Shown here one piece after another: positions 33,557 to 46,238 of a stretch of DNA of 64,000 bases (the first letter of the stretch is position 1; each line of letters starts with the position of its first letter). The translations under genes were made by a program, and so were the position numbers. The notes under the pieces were generated by a model that saw only the letters and a program-made list of their open reading frames with translations, searched no databases and was not told where the DNA came from. Origin of the DNA: Nipponacmea schrenckii (Eukaryota; Mollusca; Gastropoda; Lottiidae); contig JAUJPP010000005.1 of the NCBI GenBank assembly GCA_030562195.1, forward strand, positions 7,312,826 to 7,376,825, in the 5' to 3' direction.

Positions 33557-36500
33557 TTAGAATTGATAATACACAGAGATCATGAACAATGTCATCAACG
33601 GTATTATCAGACATACTCATCAAAACTTCCTCAAATCTTTTCATATTTTACGTCTAAATTAATCATTTAAAACACGTAAATTCTGATTCAAAACAAGCAT
33701 AATTTCTAATATTGTTCTATTTTTTTAACCGTATAATCTATTTTATTATAAAAAAGAATATGAATGTAATTATTGTGGTAGGCCTAGTGAAGCCATTATT
33801 CCTGCAAGTTAAATTAATGAAATTCAGAATGTCGTAGAGGTCACTGAAGAGAATATCATCAATTTTTAATTTAAATGTCTTCAGCATTTGACATTAGCAC
33901 AAATAACAACAACGAAATAACCATCGAATCTCACCATGTGATAATAAAAGACAATCCTGAACTTCGCGTATCCGGAAGTACTCACTGAGCATGACAGGTC
34001 AGCACTTCCGGTTAACCAATATGTATGGTGATTGACTGGGACGCCCTACTGACTGTCCCTGGAAGTTTACAGCTACTCTCTCTAATGAATGTTGAATAAT
34101 TGATAGTAGATTAATGAGGCGAAATGAGCGACATATAAATATAACTTTGCGGCCAATAACTGAACAGTTTATTTTAAATATCGCCACTTCAATTTCAATA
34201 AAACAGTTTTATTACCTCTATTACCTCCCCTGTTAGATAGAATATTAATTGTTTCAGGCCGTCTCTGGCTAGAATATATGATGTTAACAGGGCTGGTACA
34301 GAAACATCTTCACAAAGTACAGCTAATACTACTTAAAACTTAATCGTAAAAATTTGTAAAAGCTTCTCTTAACTGAAAAACTTTCCATTAACATTAAGGT
34401 ACTTTTGACTTGACCCCCTCCCCCTTCTTTTTAATTGACAAATTTAAATAACCCAGCCCGGGATAGAGAGACATTGATAAGACAAAAGTTATTAACATCT
34501 TTCTATAGAGTTTAACTTAAAAACTAAATCTTACTAGCTAACAGCAACTGCTTTTACTTTAATTTTTAAAACAATCTTTTCGTTTTTATAACTAAAATCG
34601 GTTAAAAGCTTTTGAACATTGTCATTGTGTGGGCCAGGTAAAACCAAGTTATTATTGCAAGTAATGGTTGCCCAGAGCATCAGCCCATTAGATTCAATTT
34701 AAAACAATGTTTCTCTTTTTCATTAAGACCCCCATTGTTCTCGAGCCGATAAATTTGACTCGGCTTTTTATAGCCATCCAATATTTGCCTAGATTTAAAC
34801 ATATTATTGTAACCTTAATAGGAAAATGGTTAAAATATATTTAATACGGCTTTATTTACACGTTATCGATATATTATATCTAAAGCTGTTATCTCGTACA
34901 AGTTGACGTGGTACATGTTCATTTTTTTTATATTCCACCTGACGTTGATATTTTTTAAGGGGGAAGGGACAGGGAGGTGGGTGTACTTGCTAAGCCAGAA
35001 ATGGAGATCGACATACACGTGTGAATAGTCGGTATAGTGGGATATACAGGTTTATCCAATGATCTGGGCCCGGTTTCAAGGATCGTGCCTGAGCATGCTA
35101 CATGCCCAGATTCCTTGAGCATGTTATCCAGATTCTACCAGTCGTTATTCCTGACAGTATAATATATCATAGGTTCAACCTATTAACCATAGGTTGGCAT
35201 TGATAGTTGTTATATTTATATATGTGACAAACAGCAAAGTTTGGAAGCACACAAAAACAGAACAAGGTCACTTTGGTGTATACGGCCAAATTCAGACGTC
35301 CCCACGAGCTGAATGTAAGACAGTACCATGGCCTCGTGTATTGGAACATATAAAATAAAGAGTTTATTATTACCATCAATATCATTATCGTTTCAGGTGG
35401 AATGTCGTTATGTTTATGGAAAGTTTGTCCTGCAGCACCGTGGTTGGTGTCTAAACGATCCGAGAAGACCTGGGACAAAAACAACATGCTAGGAAAATAA
35501 ACCATTATGGTACTATCACAACTCTAGTAGATAAATCAGACTGTATCAAACCTTCAATAACTTTCATTCCAATTAAAACAAAGCTCATATATAATTAATA
35601 AGGTTTTGTTTTACTATTAATAATTTCATTATTAAGAAATATTAGGTATTTTGATATACCTACTCTCTTTATCATTTAAATTTAAAACTATTGTTATCAA
35701 ACGAGTCCGTGGATTTCATTTGTCGAGCATTATTAGGTGATGACACGTCACCTGATTCTACCCTTGACAGAGATCTGCACGTCGAAATGCATAGCGGTAA
35801 TGAAACTAGCGAAAACACTTGACTTGGTGTGGGGAAACATCTTGTTTACTACAAAACCGCACCTAGAGCAGATTTCAAGGCGGCGTGGGCCTAATCTAGT
35901 GATTATCTTAAGTTATTTAAAACTATTATCTTTCTTATAATAAATGGAAAAACAATGGCTAAGAGGAAAAGACCTTCTCGTAAAATTTAATGTTTTAAGT
36001 ATATTTTGATAAAAGAAAATCAATCTTTCTTAAAGATAGGTTAATGGAGATTTTATTTAGACTTTGTAAATACATCAAATTAAATTATTATCAAGAATTA
36101 ATCCGTCTTATTAATCGATATTATAACGGAATTGTAAAGAGGTTTTCGATTTCATTTTTTACGTGTATCGAGGACACTGATTGTATCATTTACAACGCGA
36201 TGCAGTGTGCAATGAAGGAAGTTTTGCCAAGACAGCGGTATCAGCCTACGCTTTTTACGATTTCCAACTGTTGAGGGATCTTTAACATACACAGCCTGTA
36301 ACACACGGGTCCTCGGTTTATTGTCCCATCTGAACAACTAGACGCCTTTTCCATGTCAGTCTTTCAGACCTGTATCACTGACAAGGGGAAATCGGTTGAA
36401 AAGTCCTAATGTTTATCTCAACCATTGCCGTGTTGAACCTACAACAATATAATTGCTGCGATAGAATAGTAGAACTCCGATACTAGTAACATTTATTCGA

Positions 36501-36659
36501 GTCAAAATCCAATGATAAGTTTTATTGATGCTCAACAAAAGAGTATGTTATCATCACGATATCCCAGGCTAGTTATTTCTCCTACAAATAATTGTCTTTA
36601 AGGTCCGCTAGGCATGAGTTGTCTGATGACAGTACCCCTCTTCCTCACTTCAGACTCAT
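33557..36659. other. Intergenic, no gene supported
   Basis: Notable items: an opposed pair of ETS-like motifs (CCGGAAGT near 33972 and ACTTCCGG near 34005) beside a CCAAT, which looks promoter-like without a visible gene; an incomplete 'gggcccggtttca' element end near 35067; and a foldback-family half plus the 'caatgaaggaagttttgcc' dispersed element at 36135-36380. Short open frames lack coding character. Confidence 0.45.
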
Positions 36660-37020
36660 CTTCACAAGGTCAAGGTTTTACAAACTTCATCTTATACATC
36701 TTCACAATGTCAAGCTATTACAAACTTCATCTTATACATCTTCACAATGTCAAGCTATTACAAACTTCATCTTATACATCTTCACAATGTCAAGCTATTA
36801 CAAACTTCATCTTATACATCTTCACAATATCAAGCTATTACAAACTTCATCTTATACATCTTCACAATATCAAGCTATTACAAACTTCATCTTATACATC
36901 TTCACAATGTCAAGCTATTACAAACTTCATCTTATACATCTTTACAATTTCAAGCTATTACAAACTTCATCTTATACATCTCACAATGACAAGCTATTAC
37001 AAACTTCATCTTATACAACC
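36660..37020. repeat. 40-bp minisatellite, about 9 copies, inverted relative of the 31-kb array
   Basis: The unit combines 'ttcacaatgtcaagctatta' and 'caaacttcatcttatacat'. Its reverse complement matches about 40 bp of the 73-bp unit at 30.8 kb but lacks the transposon-end half. Since 40 is not a multiple of 3, all three plus frames stay open, giving long spurious ORFs. Confidence 0.88.
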
Positions 37021-37465
37021 TTGTGAAAAAAATCAGTCTAACCAATGAGAAACCTTGTAAGACAGTTTCGTCTACGATGGTCAGTAAAACTAATCATACT
37101 GTTTACAATCTATTATCAAGGGCTCTGATTGGAAGTACGCGGTAACTTCTAATCCGATCAAAACGCCGTATTACTTAACATCACTGATACAAGGACAGTG
37201 TTAAATGATATCAAGGTATTGGACGAAAGACGTGAAACCAAGACATTGAGAATATGCACCCGACTATATGATCGTATTCTATTGTAAACATAATTTCTAT
37301 TGTCTTTGGTCGATGTAATTTTCGTGATGAGCTGTAGCGTTTTACAAGTCATTAGTTTTATAACTTGCATGGTAGGATACACATAAAACACAATGGATAT
37401 CTTACTTTGTTATTTTAATTAATATATTCCTCGCGTTATTACTGTTTTTTTAGTACTGAACAACT
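37021..37465. other. Intergenic spacer between arrays
   Basis: Mixed AT-rich sequence with a weak inverted pair near 37110-37155 ('gctctgattgg' and 'ctaatccgatc'). No gene. Confidence 0.4.
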
Positions 37466-38140
37466 GTCAAACTGTTTACAATTAAGAAAGCTGAAGACAA
37501 GGACTCTTGTCAACTTGTTTACAATCAAGACAACTGAAAACAAAGACTCTTGTCAACCTGTTTACAATCAAGACAACTGGAAACAAAGACTCTTGTCAAC
37601 ATGTTTACAATCAAGACAACTGGAAACAAAGACTCTTGTCAACATGTTTACAATCAAGACAACTGGAAACAAAGACTCTTGTTTAACATGTTTACATCAA
37701 GACAGCTGGAAACAAAGACTCTTGTCAACATGTTTACAATCAAGACAACTGGAAACAAAGACTCTTGTCAACATGTTTACAATCAAGGCAACTGAAACAA
37801 AGACTCTTGTCAACATGTTTACAATCAAGACAACTGGAAACAAAGACTCTTGTCAACATGTTTACAATCAAGGCAACTGGAAACAAAGACTCTTGTCAAT
37901 ATGTTTACAATCAAGACAGCTGGAAACAAAGACTCTTGTCAACATGTTTACAGTCAAGAAAACTGGAAACAAAGACTCTTGTCAACCTGTTTACAACTGA
38001 GACAACTTTTAAAAAAAAAGACTCTTGTCAACCTGTTTACAGTCAAGACAACCGAAAACAAGGACTCTGTCAACCTGTTTACAATCAAGACAACTGCAGA
38101 CAAGGACTCTGTCAACCTGTTTACAATCAACAGCTGAAAA
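37466..38140. repeat. 43-bp minisatellite, about 15 copies
   Basis: Unit phrases 'tttacaatcaagacaactgg' and 'aaacaaagactcttgtcaac' repeat every 43 bp, with length variants at 37690 and 38000-38120. Open frames in three registers come from the period. It lies 3' of the minus-strand DCC gene. Confidence 0.9.
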
Positions 38141-38581
38141 TGTAAACCCATGTTCTTATTTATATCTGTTGGAAAAATTAATCGGTTTACAATTAAAACA
38201 GAACATGTTGACGATAGTGTAAACCTTCTTACAATATAATATTATATACTATCAGAAACAGGCAACTGTAATATGGCAATAGGCACTGATATACTTCTTC
38301 AATTACACTAGATACCTTATACAAGTACATCCACCAACCAACCAACCAAGGGGAGACAACTCTTAAAACATTTACCAGTAAAGTTGCCTCTGTCAATCAA
38401 TATTACATCAATCTAACAGTACATCTGATAGTCAATACATGAAACTGTAACAAGGGAGATAAAAGGTATATTTTAATGTTATCGGTAGGTTCGTACTACA
38501 ATTAAACAGTTGATTAATGTAGTCAAAGTATGAGAATAAGATCGTTAGTAAATATGAGTCCGTTAAACGAGTCTCCAAATC

Positions 38582-39985
38582 TCATCTTTCGCTAGCCTCT
38601 TTCAATTGTTTCAATTTAATTGAGCATTTTCCAGAATCACATGATTTTAAAGCTCGTTTCAGACGATATTTCGCAAATTTAGTGTACAGTCTGTCACAGT
38701 ATGGAGCTATAATCGGCCATCTTGAAAAATCAGCCAACCATTTTAAACCAACAACCTCATACATCTTTCTAATGGCATCGGCTTTAACATAAACCTAGAA
38801 ATAATAATTACCAGATTGAACATCATACTTATTATGGTGAAAACACGTGTTCCCGATACATCTACCAATCAGAGCCCTCGACAGAAATTCTGTAAATTAT
38901 AAGCTGTAATGCTTCTATCGAGGGCCACGATTGGCTGTTTTCGCTGGAGTAAAATCCAATGTTACAATAATTATAAACTCTTTTTTTTCATGGGTCAGAA
39001 TTTGATTTAATACACAAAGACTTGATCCTGTGTAAAATTCAGCTCATGGGGACAATAAAATGAAAATATGAAAAAGGGAGAAGAGGTAGCTATTTTAGTC
39101 AAGGTATAAGACGAAATAATTGAAGATGGTTCTATAAGAAGATTCCATACAAGTGAAGGTCGGGGGGTCAAGGTCGGCCTACCTTATCATTGGAGATGAC
39201 GTGCATTTCTTTCATTGCCTGTTCGTACGTTATACCGTGATACAGCTTAGGTTGATAATCAACTTTAGTGATATCCACATAATCAACATAACGACGACTT
39301 GGTAATCTTTTTAATACGGATATTTCAACTTGGCATATCGAACACTCGCCGTCATAAAGTATCTTAAATGTCAACATTATAACAGAAAATGACTTAAAGA
39401 TAGAACAAATTCAGCTTCCAGAGAACGGATCCACCTTCAATAACCAAAACGGCGCTATACTTGTTACATATCATATTCGGTGTTAGCGATAACAGAGGGG
39501 TTGTCTATAAAATGTTTACATGTAGTCTCCTCGAGGCTTCAAGCCCGAATGTCACCATGTTTCCCACCACCACGCCCCCCCCCCCCCCAATCCAAAACTT
39601 GAATCTGCAAAGCAAGTGTTTTTGCAACCTTGGAACCTCATTAGTTCAATAAAGGGGCGAATAAAGACATAAAATCGTGACCACACTTTATTCAATTGAT
39701 TCGAATGCTTGAAACTGTATATCCAGTGTTTTTACAACCACACTACAGATATATTGCATTGATTCGAATGCAGCACTGTCTATTCAACCAACATAGTTAC
39801 TGTACTCTATAAATAGAACAGTTTTATAACAAAGCTTAATTTATATTTACCTGTGAATGTTTAGTGTCGCTTTTTACTGATGGATTTTGTTTCGAATTGT
39901 ATCTGCATTGTAATACGTTAGTAGACCTACAGCTCCGTAAACTGTACCTCCAACCTACACGATAAAATACCTGAATCGTGGCCAT
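38582..39985 (-). CDS. DCC family thiol-disulfide oxidoreductase-like protein, probably mitochondrial
   Basis: Three exons, 39851-39985, 39183-39362 and 38582-38794, each a whole number of codons, give 175 residues. Residues 1-45 are rich in Arg, Ser and Tyr with almost no acidic residues, as in a mitochondrial targeting peptide. Residues 46-55 read ILYDGECSIC, the signature of the DCC (DUF393) family, with a C52-x2-C55 pair expected to be redox active. The C-terminal part (WLADFSRWPIIAPYCDRLY) matches the family's conserved Trp/Pro region. The last exon adds a second Cys pair (SCDSGKC). The family is poorly characterised; a redox role in mitochondria is inferred. The exon 2 acceptor (ACATTTAAG|ATA) has a modest pyrimidine tract, so the border could shift by a few codons. 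Confidence 0.85.
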
Positions 39986-41035
39986 GTCGTGATCTACTCT
40001 CTGACTCTTTCTATCTGACCAACAAATTTATATAACTCTACTTTTAGTTTGCTGTTAAGATTATCCAGTTTCGTAGTCCTTATCATCCAGACGGTTACTT
40101 AAACTCGACTTCGGGCTCGTTACAATGTTCAACTCACGGCAATCAACGAATATTAACGAAGGTCGAGCCGAACGAGTTTATTATACTTTGTTGATTATTT
40201 TTTCAGCTACGTGATGCAATATCTTTCATTCTTCAATGCATGACGATAGGCATGTCTCCATAGCAACGTTTTAATGACTATACACGTCATTGCCAGAGAC
40301 TTCGATATAATGACGACATTGAATTGACACAACATGGTTTAGAATAAGGATTTTCTATAGCCTCTTCAATCGGCTAAATTAACTCCAGCATTAATAAATA
40401 GATATATTAATATGTTAAACATTTTAATAAATACGATTATTTCTACAATTTACATCATATTGCCATTTTAGAAGGCTACTCACATTTTTTTCTATAATCG
40501 GTCCACTTATGTTATGAACCTTCGCCAATCGGCTTTATAAATAAAATCTATATACTCCTTTAATAATTACAATGATTCAGTCAAGTTTGTATCAATTTGT
40601 ATCAATTATCTTGGTAGCATAGATATATATATTATTAAAATAGATAAAGTTGAATTTCTGAATTGAGGTTTATATTTTAATTAAAGGGATTGAAATGAGT
40701 ATTTCTCAATTTAAATATCAGGGACACTGATAACATCGATTTACACCTTTATAATTTTCAAACTTAGCGTTTTATGACGTCACTATTGCAAAATATGCTT
40801 ATAATATCCAAGGCCTTTGCGATAGTGACGCTTAGCGCTTAGTTTTAACAAGTAGGCCTACTGGGCAGTCGTCTAACAAAAAATTCAAATCTTAAATTGT
40901 GCAAATGGATAATATCAGTGCTTCTAATGCATTTAAGTTTAGAAAATCAGTTTACCTTTCCGATACCGGCGAAACATTACCATGACAACACATGTTCTGA
41001 AGTGCGTTTTTAAAACAGAGAAGGCCGAGGTCTAT
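39986..41035. other. Intergenic between the DCC and PC-esterase genes
   Basis: The left end is the likely promoter of the DCC gene. A foldback-family half lies at 40680-40815 ('tatcagggacactgataaca'). No other gene seen. Confidence 0.45.
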
Positions 41036-42538
41036 TTACCACAGACCTCTTTCTTTCAACTGTTTGATATAATGTAACAACATAATAGCTTTCATTCTAT
41101 TGGCACCGATACCATAATGGGTACCATCAAAACTAAACAAACCCTTCGTCATTCGAAAAGTTTCAAAAAAATCCATATTATAGTCCGGTAAGATATCTTT
41201 CATCTTGCTGTTAAAAATGGCCACGTTTTCGTTAGATTGTGATACATAGATGGGACTTTTCAGAAGGCCTTGATAATGTTGACCGTGCCAAACAATTCTC
41301 GGCCATTTGTGATGCTTCATTTCTTTGTGTACTCCTTTAATAAAGCCTTCAATTAAATTGAGGTTCAACCAGTTGTGTAGGCCTATCCCGACCATAGCCA
41401 TAGATCTTGGTTTATCAGCCTGGCGTGTCAGATAATCCAGAGCCTTCGGTACATCTTTAGCGAAAAAAACGTAGGCCATCGTCAGGTTGGCTGTACCGCC
41501 ACAAACAGCTCCGTTGTTCCTAACATAGTATCGACATTCGATTTCTGTATACATGAAGATACCCTTACACTTGTCTCTGATGGCTGAAAAATATAAAATA
41601 TATATTCCATAATATTATGATTACGGAAATAATATATCTAAGTGGACGTTCATCAATTTGTTCATATAGCCTCCATAATTCCTGTTGCTAAATTATCCTA
41701 TAGATAGTCTACTTAGATTACGATAGATGTTTTGGACACATCCATCATCAGGACAGAAGAAACTGGAGTAGGCATAGATAATACAAATCATATTTAATAT
41801 TCAATTCATAATGAAAATAAATAAGTAGGCCTACTTACACTGTGGGGTCCCCTTCTGTAAGGCTCCGCCATCATAATTACCCGATAAAAACAACATCATG
41901 GCAGTGTGGAAATGCCTCATCAATGAATCTCCCATGAAGAGAATGTGAGATCCCCGGACTATTTCACAAGCTTCTTCAACAGTGAACTCTTTCAATGGAC
42001 AGTCCTTATTATTGGATTCCCAAGTTCCCAGCTCGGCATGTTTCAGTTCTCGAATGTCGTAACAATCTGGACATTGACATTCCTGAACTGTTTTATATTC
42101 ACAGGCGTTGTTATAGCAACAAGGTTTGGGTCCGATCGGACTACACAGGGCCCTGAAGTAATGCATACCATCAGCCGACACGTTACCACATAAGTTATCT
42201 TTCCTTGTATGCGTCATGATATTGATACCGTTGATGGACATGAATTTCTCTTGGTCTCGTTTCTGCTTCCATGTGGCTGGTTTTAGATTCCATTGTCCAG
42301 TCTGCATCCAGTCTAAGACGTTCGGACATTTACCGTAGCCTCCATTGTCACGTCCTTTTGCCTTAGATTCTATAACTGTAATAATATTATTGATGGTTTT
42401 AGACCTGTGTTTAACTGGGAAATGACTGAAAACAACCAACACTGCAGCAAAAACAAACAGAAACTGGATACATTTTTTCAGGATTTGTTGGTAACGAAAC
42501 TTACAACCGACTGGTTGAGAACACGACGAAGAATCCAT
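41036..42538 (-). CDS. Type II membrane PC-esterase (SGNH/GDSL-like) protein
   Basis: Exons 41839-42538 and 41036-41583 join through CAGT|GTAAGT and TTTTCAG|CC to give 415 residues. A short cytosolic tail and one membrane helix at about 23-40 (IQFLFVFAAVLVVFSHF) give a type II, Golgi-like topology. The lumenal part begins Cys-rich (CPNVLDW, CPDCYD). It then shows the SGNH hydrolase blocks: GDSLMRHF with the nucleophile Ser (about 205), a GIGLHNW block, and DGTHYG with the Asp/His pair (about 386/389). This layout is that of the PC-esterase/CAS1-related group, which includes O-acetyl-transferring or O-acetyl-removing enzymes acting on glycans; the substrate here is unknown. All catalytic positions are present. 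An acceptor just before the ATG (near 42544) implies a 5' UTR exon upstream. Confidence 0.85.
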
Positions 42539-43430
42539 ATTTCTGAAAAGAAAAAAAATATTTATAATATATAAAACTTAATGAAAATGAAACAGCGTAT
42601 ATAAAACTTTCTAAATAGAAAATTGGTGGAATTTCAGATACCACAGACGTCTGATTTAAAATTGGAATGTAGCAAAACGATGCTAGCTAATACTCGATCA
42701 TATAAAAAGTTTAGAAGACCTCTTTACAATCCCTTACAGTGGGACGAATCGGATTTTAGCAGATATCTTCAGTAGTAAGTAGTCATGGAAGATACAGGTG
42801 CTCTCAGATAGTACCAGTCGCCAGCCTCCCTTATGAATAATATTCAATAGTTAAAAGATATTAAACCAACTTACCACGCTGGAAGTTACTGTGATTCTGG
42901 TTGAATATTTTCTTTTTCATTTGATCTAGGATCCTGAATGACAACGTAGCCCAAATTTTGACAACATATGCCTCTCCCTACCCCCCTAGTCGTTCTATTA
43001 TTACAGTGGATTTGAAACAGATTAGTGTTAATCCGCTGAGATTTATATTAAATTTCTATTATACAACCGATGGTTCGTCATCTTTTTAAAATATCCACCC
43101 TTGGGCGAATTTTGTAGACGGCTGTGACTGAAATGATAGATATTTTCAACGAGAATGTGCTGTGGCCATTTTGCAATGATATTTGTCTATTTAGCTCAGA
43201 TTCGTACATTTCGAAATGAAGTGAAATGGAGTTTTACGTCCTACTCTTTTGCATCTTATGGTGCATTTCGAACACCAACAAAAAATCATAGCGATATGTA
43301 TGAGGTGAGCTTATTATGGGGTAGTTTTGGTCAAATTATTAAACTGACCGAGTGAATTAATTGGTAATTTATTTGTGGTCTGATAAAGTGTAAAATTAAA
43401 TAGAGTTATCTACCTTCTTCCAAATCGAAT
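42539..43430. other. PC-esterase upstream region with repeat halves
   Basis: The 5' UTR acceptor near 42544 points to a non-coding exon further right, which I could not place. A foldback-family half lies at 42620-42740. A 'ggagttttacgtcctactct' dispersed copy lies at 43225-43262. Confidence 0.45.
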
Positions 43431-43900
43431 ATTGTTGCCGAGTACTTATGTTAGCAATATAATGTAATTAATTTATTTTATAAGAAATATTTAATTGACG
43501 AATCCCAATTTCACATTTTTCTAGATTTTAATTGTAACAGAACCTGACACAACTTTTTAAAATGATCGATCAAGGGTAGGTTATTGAGAGAACCGAACAT
43601 ACAACACAGTGTTTCTGCTGTGCTGAGTAGTTGACTCCGACCAACACTCTCCTTTTCTGAAATGTAGTCCCCCAACCCCTTTGGCCCTATACAAAATGGG
43701 GGTCAGGACGGCGTCAGTGACTATTATACAGCCATCCAGTTTCCCGGATGTTCGTACAAGATTTTCAAGGTATGTGAAATGTTTAATAAACGAAGTAACC
43801 ACACGACTAAGCCTAACCTGAATAAATCTGACGAATTAACTAATAAATACATACAAGTTAATCATTGTGGTCTGAATCTCTGAATCTTAAATACAGTTGT
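43431..43900. repeat. Direct duplication, copy 1 (about 460 bp), with first-exon-like ORF
   Basis: Nearly the same sequence recurs 1.26 kb to the right. At 43696 an ATG opens 24 codons (MGVRTASVTIIQPSSFP...) that end at a donor-like CAAG|GTATGTG. An acceptor-like 'tttctag' is also conserved upstream. A shorter decayed piece ('gaagtaaccactggactgag') lies near 44105. Confidence 0.8.
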
Positions 43901-44680
43901 CTCCCATGTTATCGTATATTGCTCTATTAATTGTAGAGTGCATACCAAGCAATGTGTCCATGGTAAAATTCCGAGATGTTTACTGGGTGACAAAGTAGTA
44001 ATAGATACCCTAATGCTGGATAAAAGTTGAAAAGGTCAAGGTAGCGTCCGTAGTTCTTACACTTTCGTGTTGATCATTCTGAGCTGTAGAATTGTTTATT
44101 TAACGAAGTAACCACTGGACTGAGCCTGACCCGCTCGATCAGTGTGTACCGGAGTTATTACAGGTTGAAATATGGGGTTGTGCAATAACTATTAGATTAT
44201 CCAGACTCTTCCTCCAGCCTTTAGATAGCTTCGATCACTAAGACTGAATTTCTATGTATTTATGCATTCTGCGTCTTTCTCTATTGTAGACATTCACTTT
44301 TAAACTAGGTATATTCACGATATTTACTCACAAAAATCAGGACTGCGTCAATGGATATAACCTTTCGGTAATATTTTTGTTGCATCAGCAAATTTTATTT
44401 TTTTTAAATAACACGAAGTATCCATTTGACTAAGCCTGACTAGAGAATGATATCTTTATGATCGATATCAGTCCTTTCACACAGTGATGGTGTAATACTT
44501 GTTAGAACGGTCGCCTGTTCACCATTTGAAAAGAACAATTCAACACACGACACCAATGAATTTTAATTTTGATATGGCTGGAATATTTAAGAGGAGAGTT
44601 TGTTTTCTTGTCATATTATCAGACGGACCGAAATTAAATCGATATAAGTTATTTGTTGTCTGATTAAATAGAGTTATCTA
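43901..44680. other. Spacer between duplication copies
   Basis: Contains decayed fragments of the duplicated unit (about 44105 and 44412) but no gene. Confidence 0.45.
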
Positions 44681-45170
44681 ACTTTCACCACATCGACTAT
44701 CGTTGTTATATAAATCATATAATGTAATAAATTAATTCTATAAGAAATATTTGATTGACAAATCCCAACTTCACATTTTTCTAGGTTTTAATTGTAACAG
44801 AACCTGACACAATTTTTTAAAATTACCGATAAATTGGGAGAACCGAACTTACAACACGTGTTTCTGCTGAGTAGTTGAGTCCGACCAAGACTGTCCCTTT
44901 CTTCACCGAAGTGAACAGAAATGTTAATCCTCCATCCCCTTATCCGTATACAAAATGGAGGTCAGGACGGCGTCAGTGGCTATTATACAGCCACCCAGTT
45001 TCCCGGATGTTCGTACAAGATTTTCAAGGTATGTGAAATGTTTAATTCAACGAAGTAACCACACGACTAAGCCTAACCTGAATAAATCTGACAAATTAAC
45101 TAATAAATACATACAAGATATTCATTGTGGTCTGAATCTCTGAATCTTAAATAGAGTTGTCTCCCATGTT
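44681..45170. repeat. Direct duplication, copy 2, with first-exon-like ORF
   Basis: Same order and content as copy 1. The ATG at 44955 opens MEVRTASVAIIQPPSFP... to CAAG|GTATGTG, differing from copy 1 at only three residues, and the donor is unchanged. Downstream, 'gtctgaatctctaaatct' recurs at about 45240. It could be a duplicated first exon of an unseen gene, or just part of a repeat. Confidence 0.8.
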
Positions 45171-46238
45171 ATCTTTCATCAAAATATCCGAATCGCTTTA
45201 CCTGAAATATCAATTTGGAACGATTTTATTCCATTGTTGTCTGAATCTCTAAATCTTAAATAGAGTTGCCTCCCGTGTTATTGTAGATCACACCATCAGG
45301 CACCTTACCCGTCATCTCAATCTGTAATGATTGTAGGCCTATTCCTCAGAAGGAAACTCATGTTAACAGCCAACGTACCAGCCAACCTGATTGGATATAG
45401 ACACGTTTTAGATCCGAAAGATAGAGAAAATTACAGATGTGTGGATTTCTTGAGATTTTAAGACGAAATAATTGGCCAAATTACAGTGAATAAAATCTAT
45501 TTCTAAATCATTTAAGTGAGACTCAATTATCTATAATAACATGATTATCGCCCCTTTGTTCTCCATCAGATGGCGTCCATATCACGTCGCACGTGTCGTT
45601 ACGCGCATGTGTAAGAGCATAACCTTTGACATATGGCCGGTAATTATTGAGGCGTAAAGGGGAAAGTGGGGGTAATTTGTATTGAAATGAGAGTATTGTA
45701 TCTACCGACAAGTAATAAAATAATCTCGTACTATTGTTAGAATATAATTTATAGTTTTGTTTGCAACATTAAAATATAACAATCGATAAAGCTAAACAAC
45801 TCTAAATGTCGGTACAGTTTAGTTTTCCAGCTCGCAATATCGCTTCTAGAGACAAATAAAAATAATAAATACAAAAATACATAATTTTCTATCTAAAAAT
45901 TTACCTCGTGGAACTAATGAAGAAACGGGTGAATGAAAAACGAAGAAAAATGTTTTTATTCTTGAAAAGGGATACGGACAACACCCCACACAAACCCCAC
46001 CCCTCCTACCTTCAATTTCAACATCATTTTACACAGTAAAAAAATGAATTTTATTCTTGATAAGTTAAGTGACGATCCTATCCCAAAATAGATATTGACC
46101 TCTCCCCACTACCCCCTCCTCCCACTTTAATTTTCCCATCATTTTACACAGTAAAAGATTAATTGTGAGCTACCCCTTGGAACATTTAGTTCTTGGGTCA
46201 ATATTGTTTTGAGAAATTGCATAAATTTGTTCAGCTCA
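45171..46238. other. Intergenic, 3' of the lectin gene
   Basis: A GC-richer patch at 45545-45690 carries a short open minus frame with no recognised motif. C-rich tracts lie at 45980-46010 and 46100-46130. The right end is probably the lectin 3' UTR. Confidence 0.4.

Noticed and set aside
36592..37048. Three overlapping plus-strand ORFs of 80-144 codons
   Set aside because: A 40-bp period without stops opens all three frames; the simultaneous openness shows this is repeat structure.
37515..38145. ORFs up to 161 codons around the repeated CLQSRQLETKTLVNMF
   Set aside because: Artefacts of the 43-bp minisatellite in several registers.
45523..45711. 62-codon minus ORF in a GC-richer patch
   Set aside because: No motif, no exon partners found, and it is short enough to be chance; noted only in the region entry.
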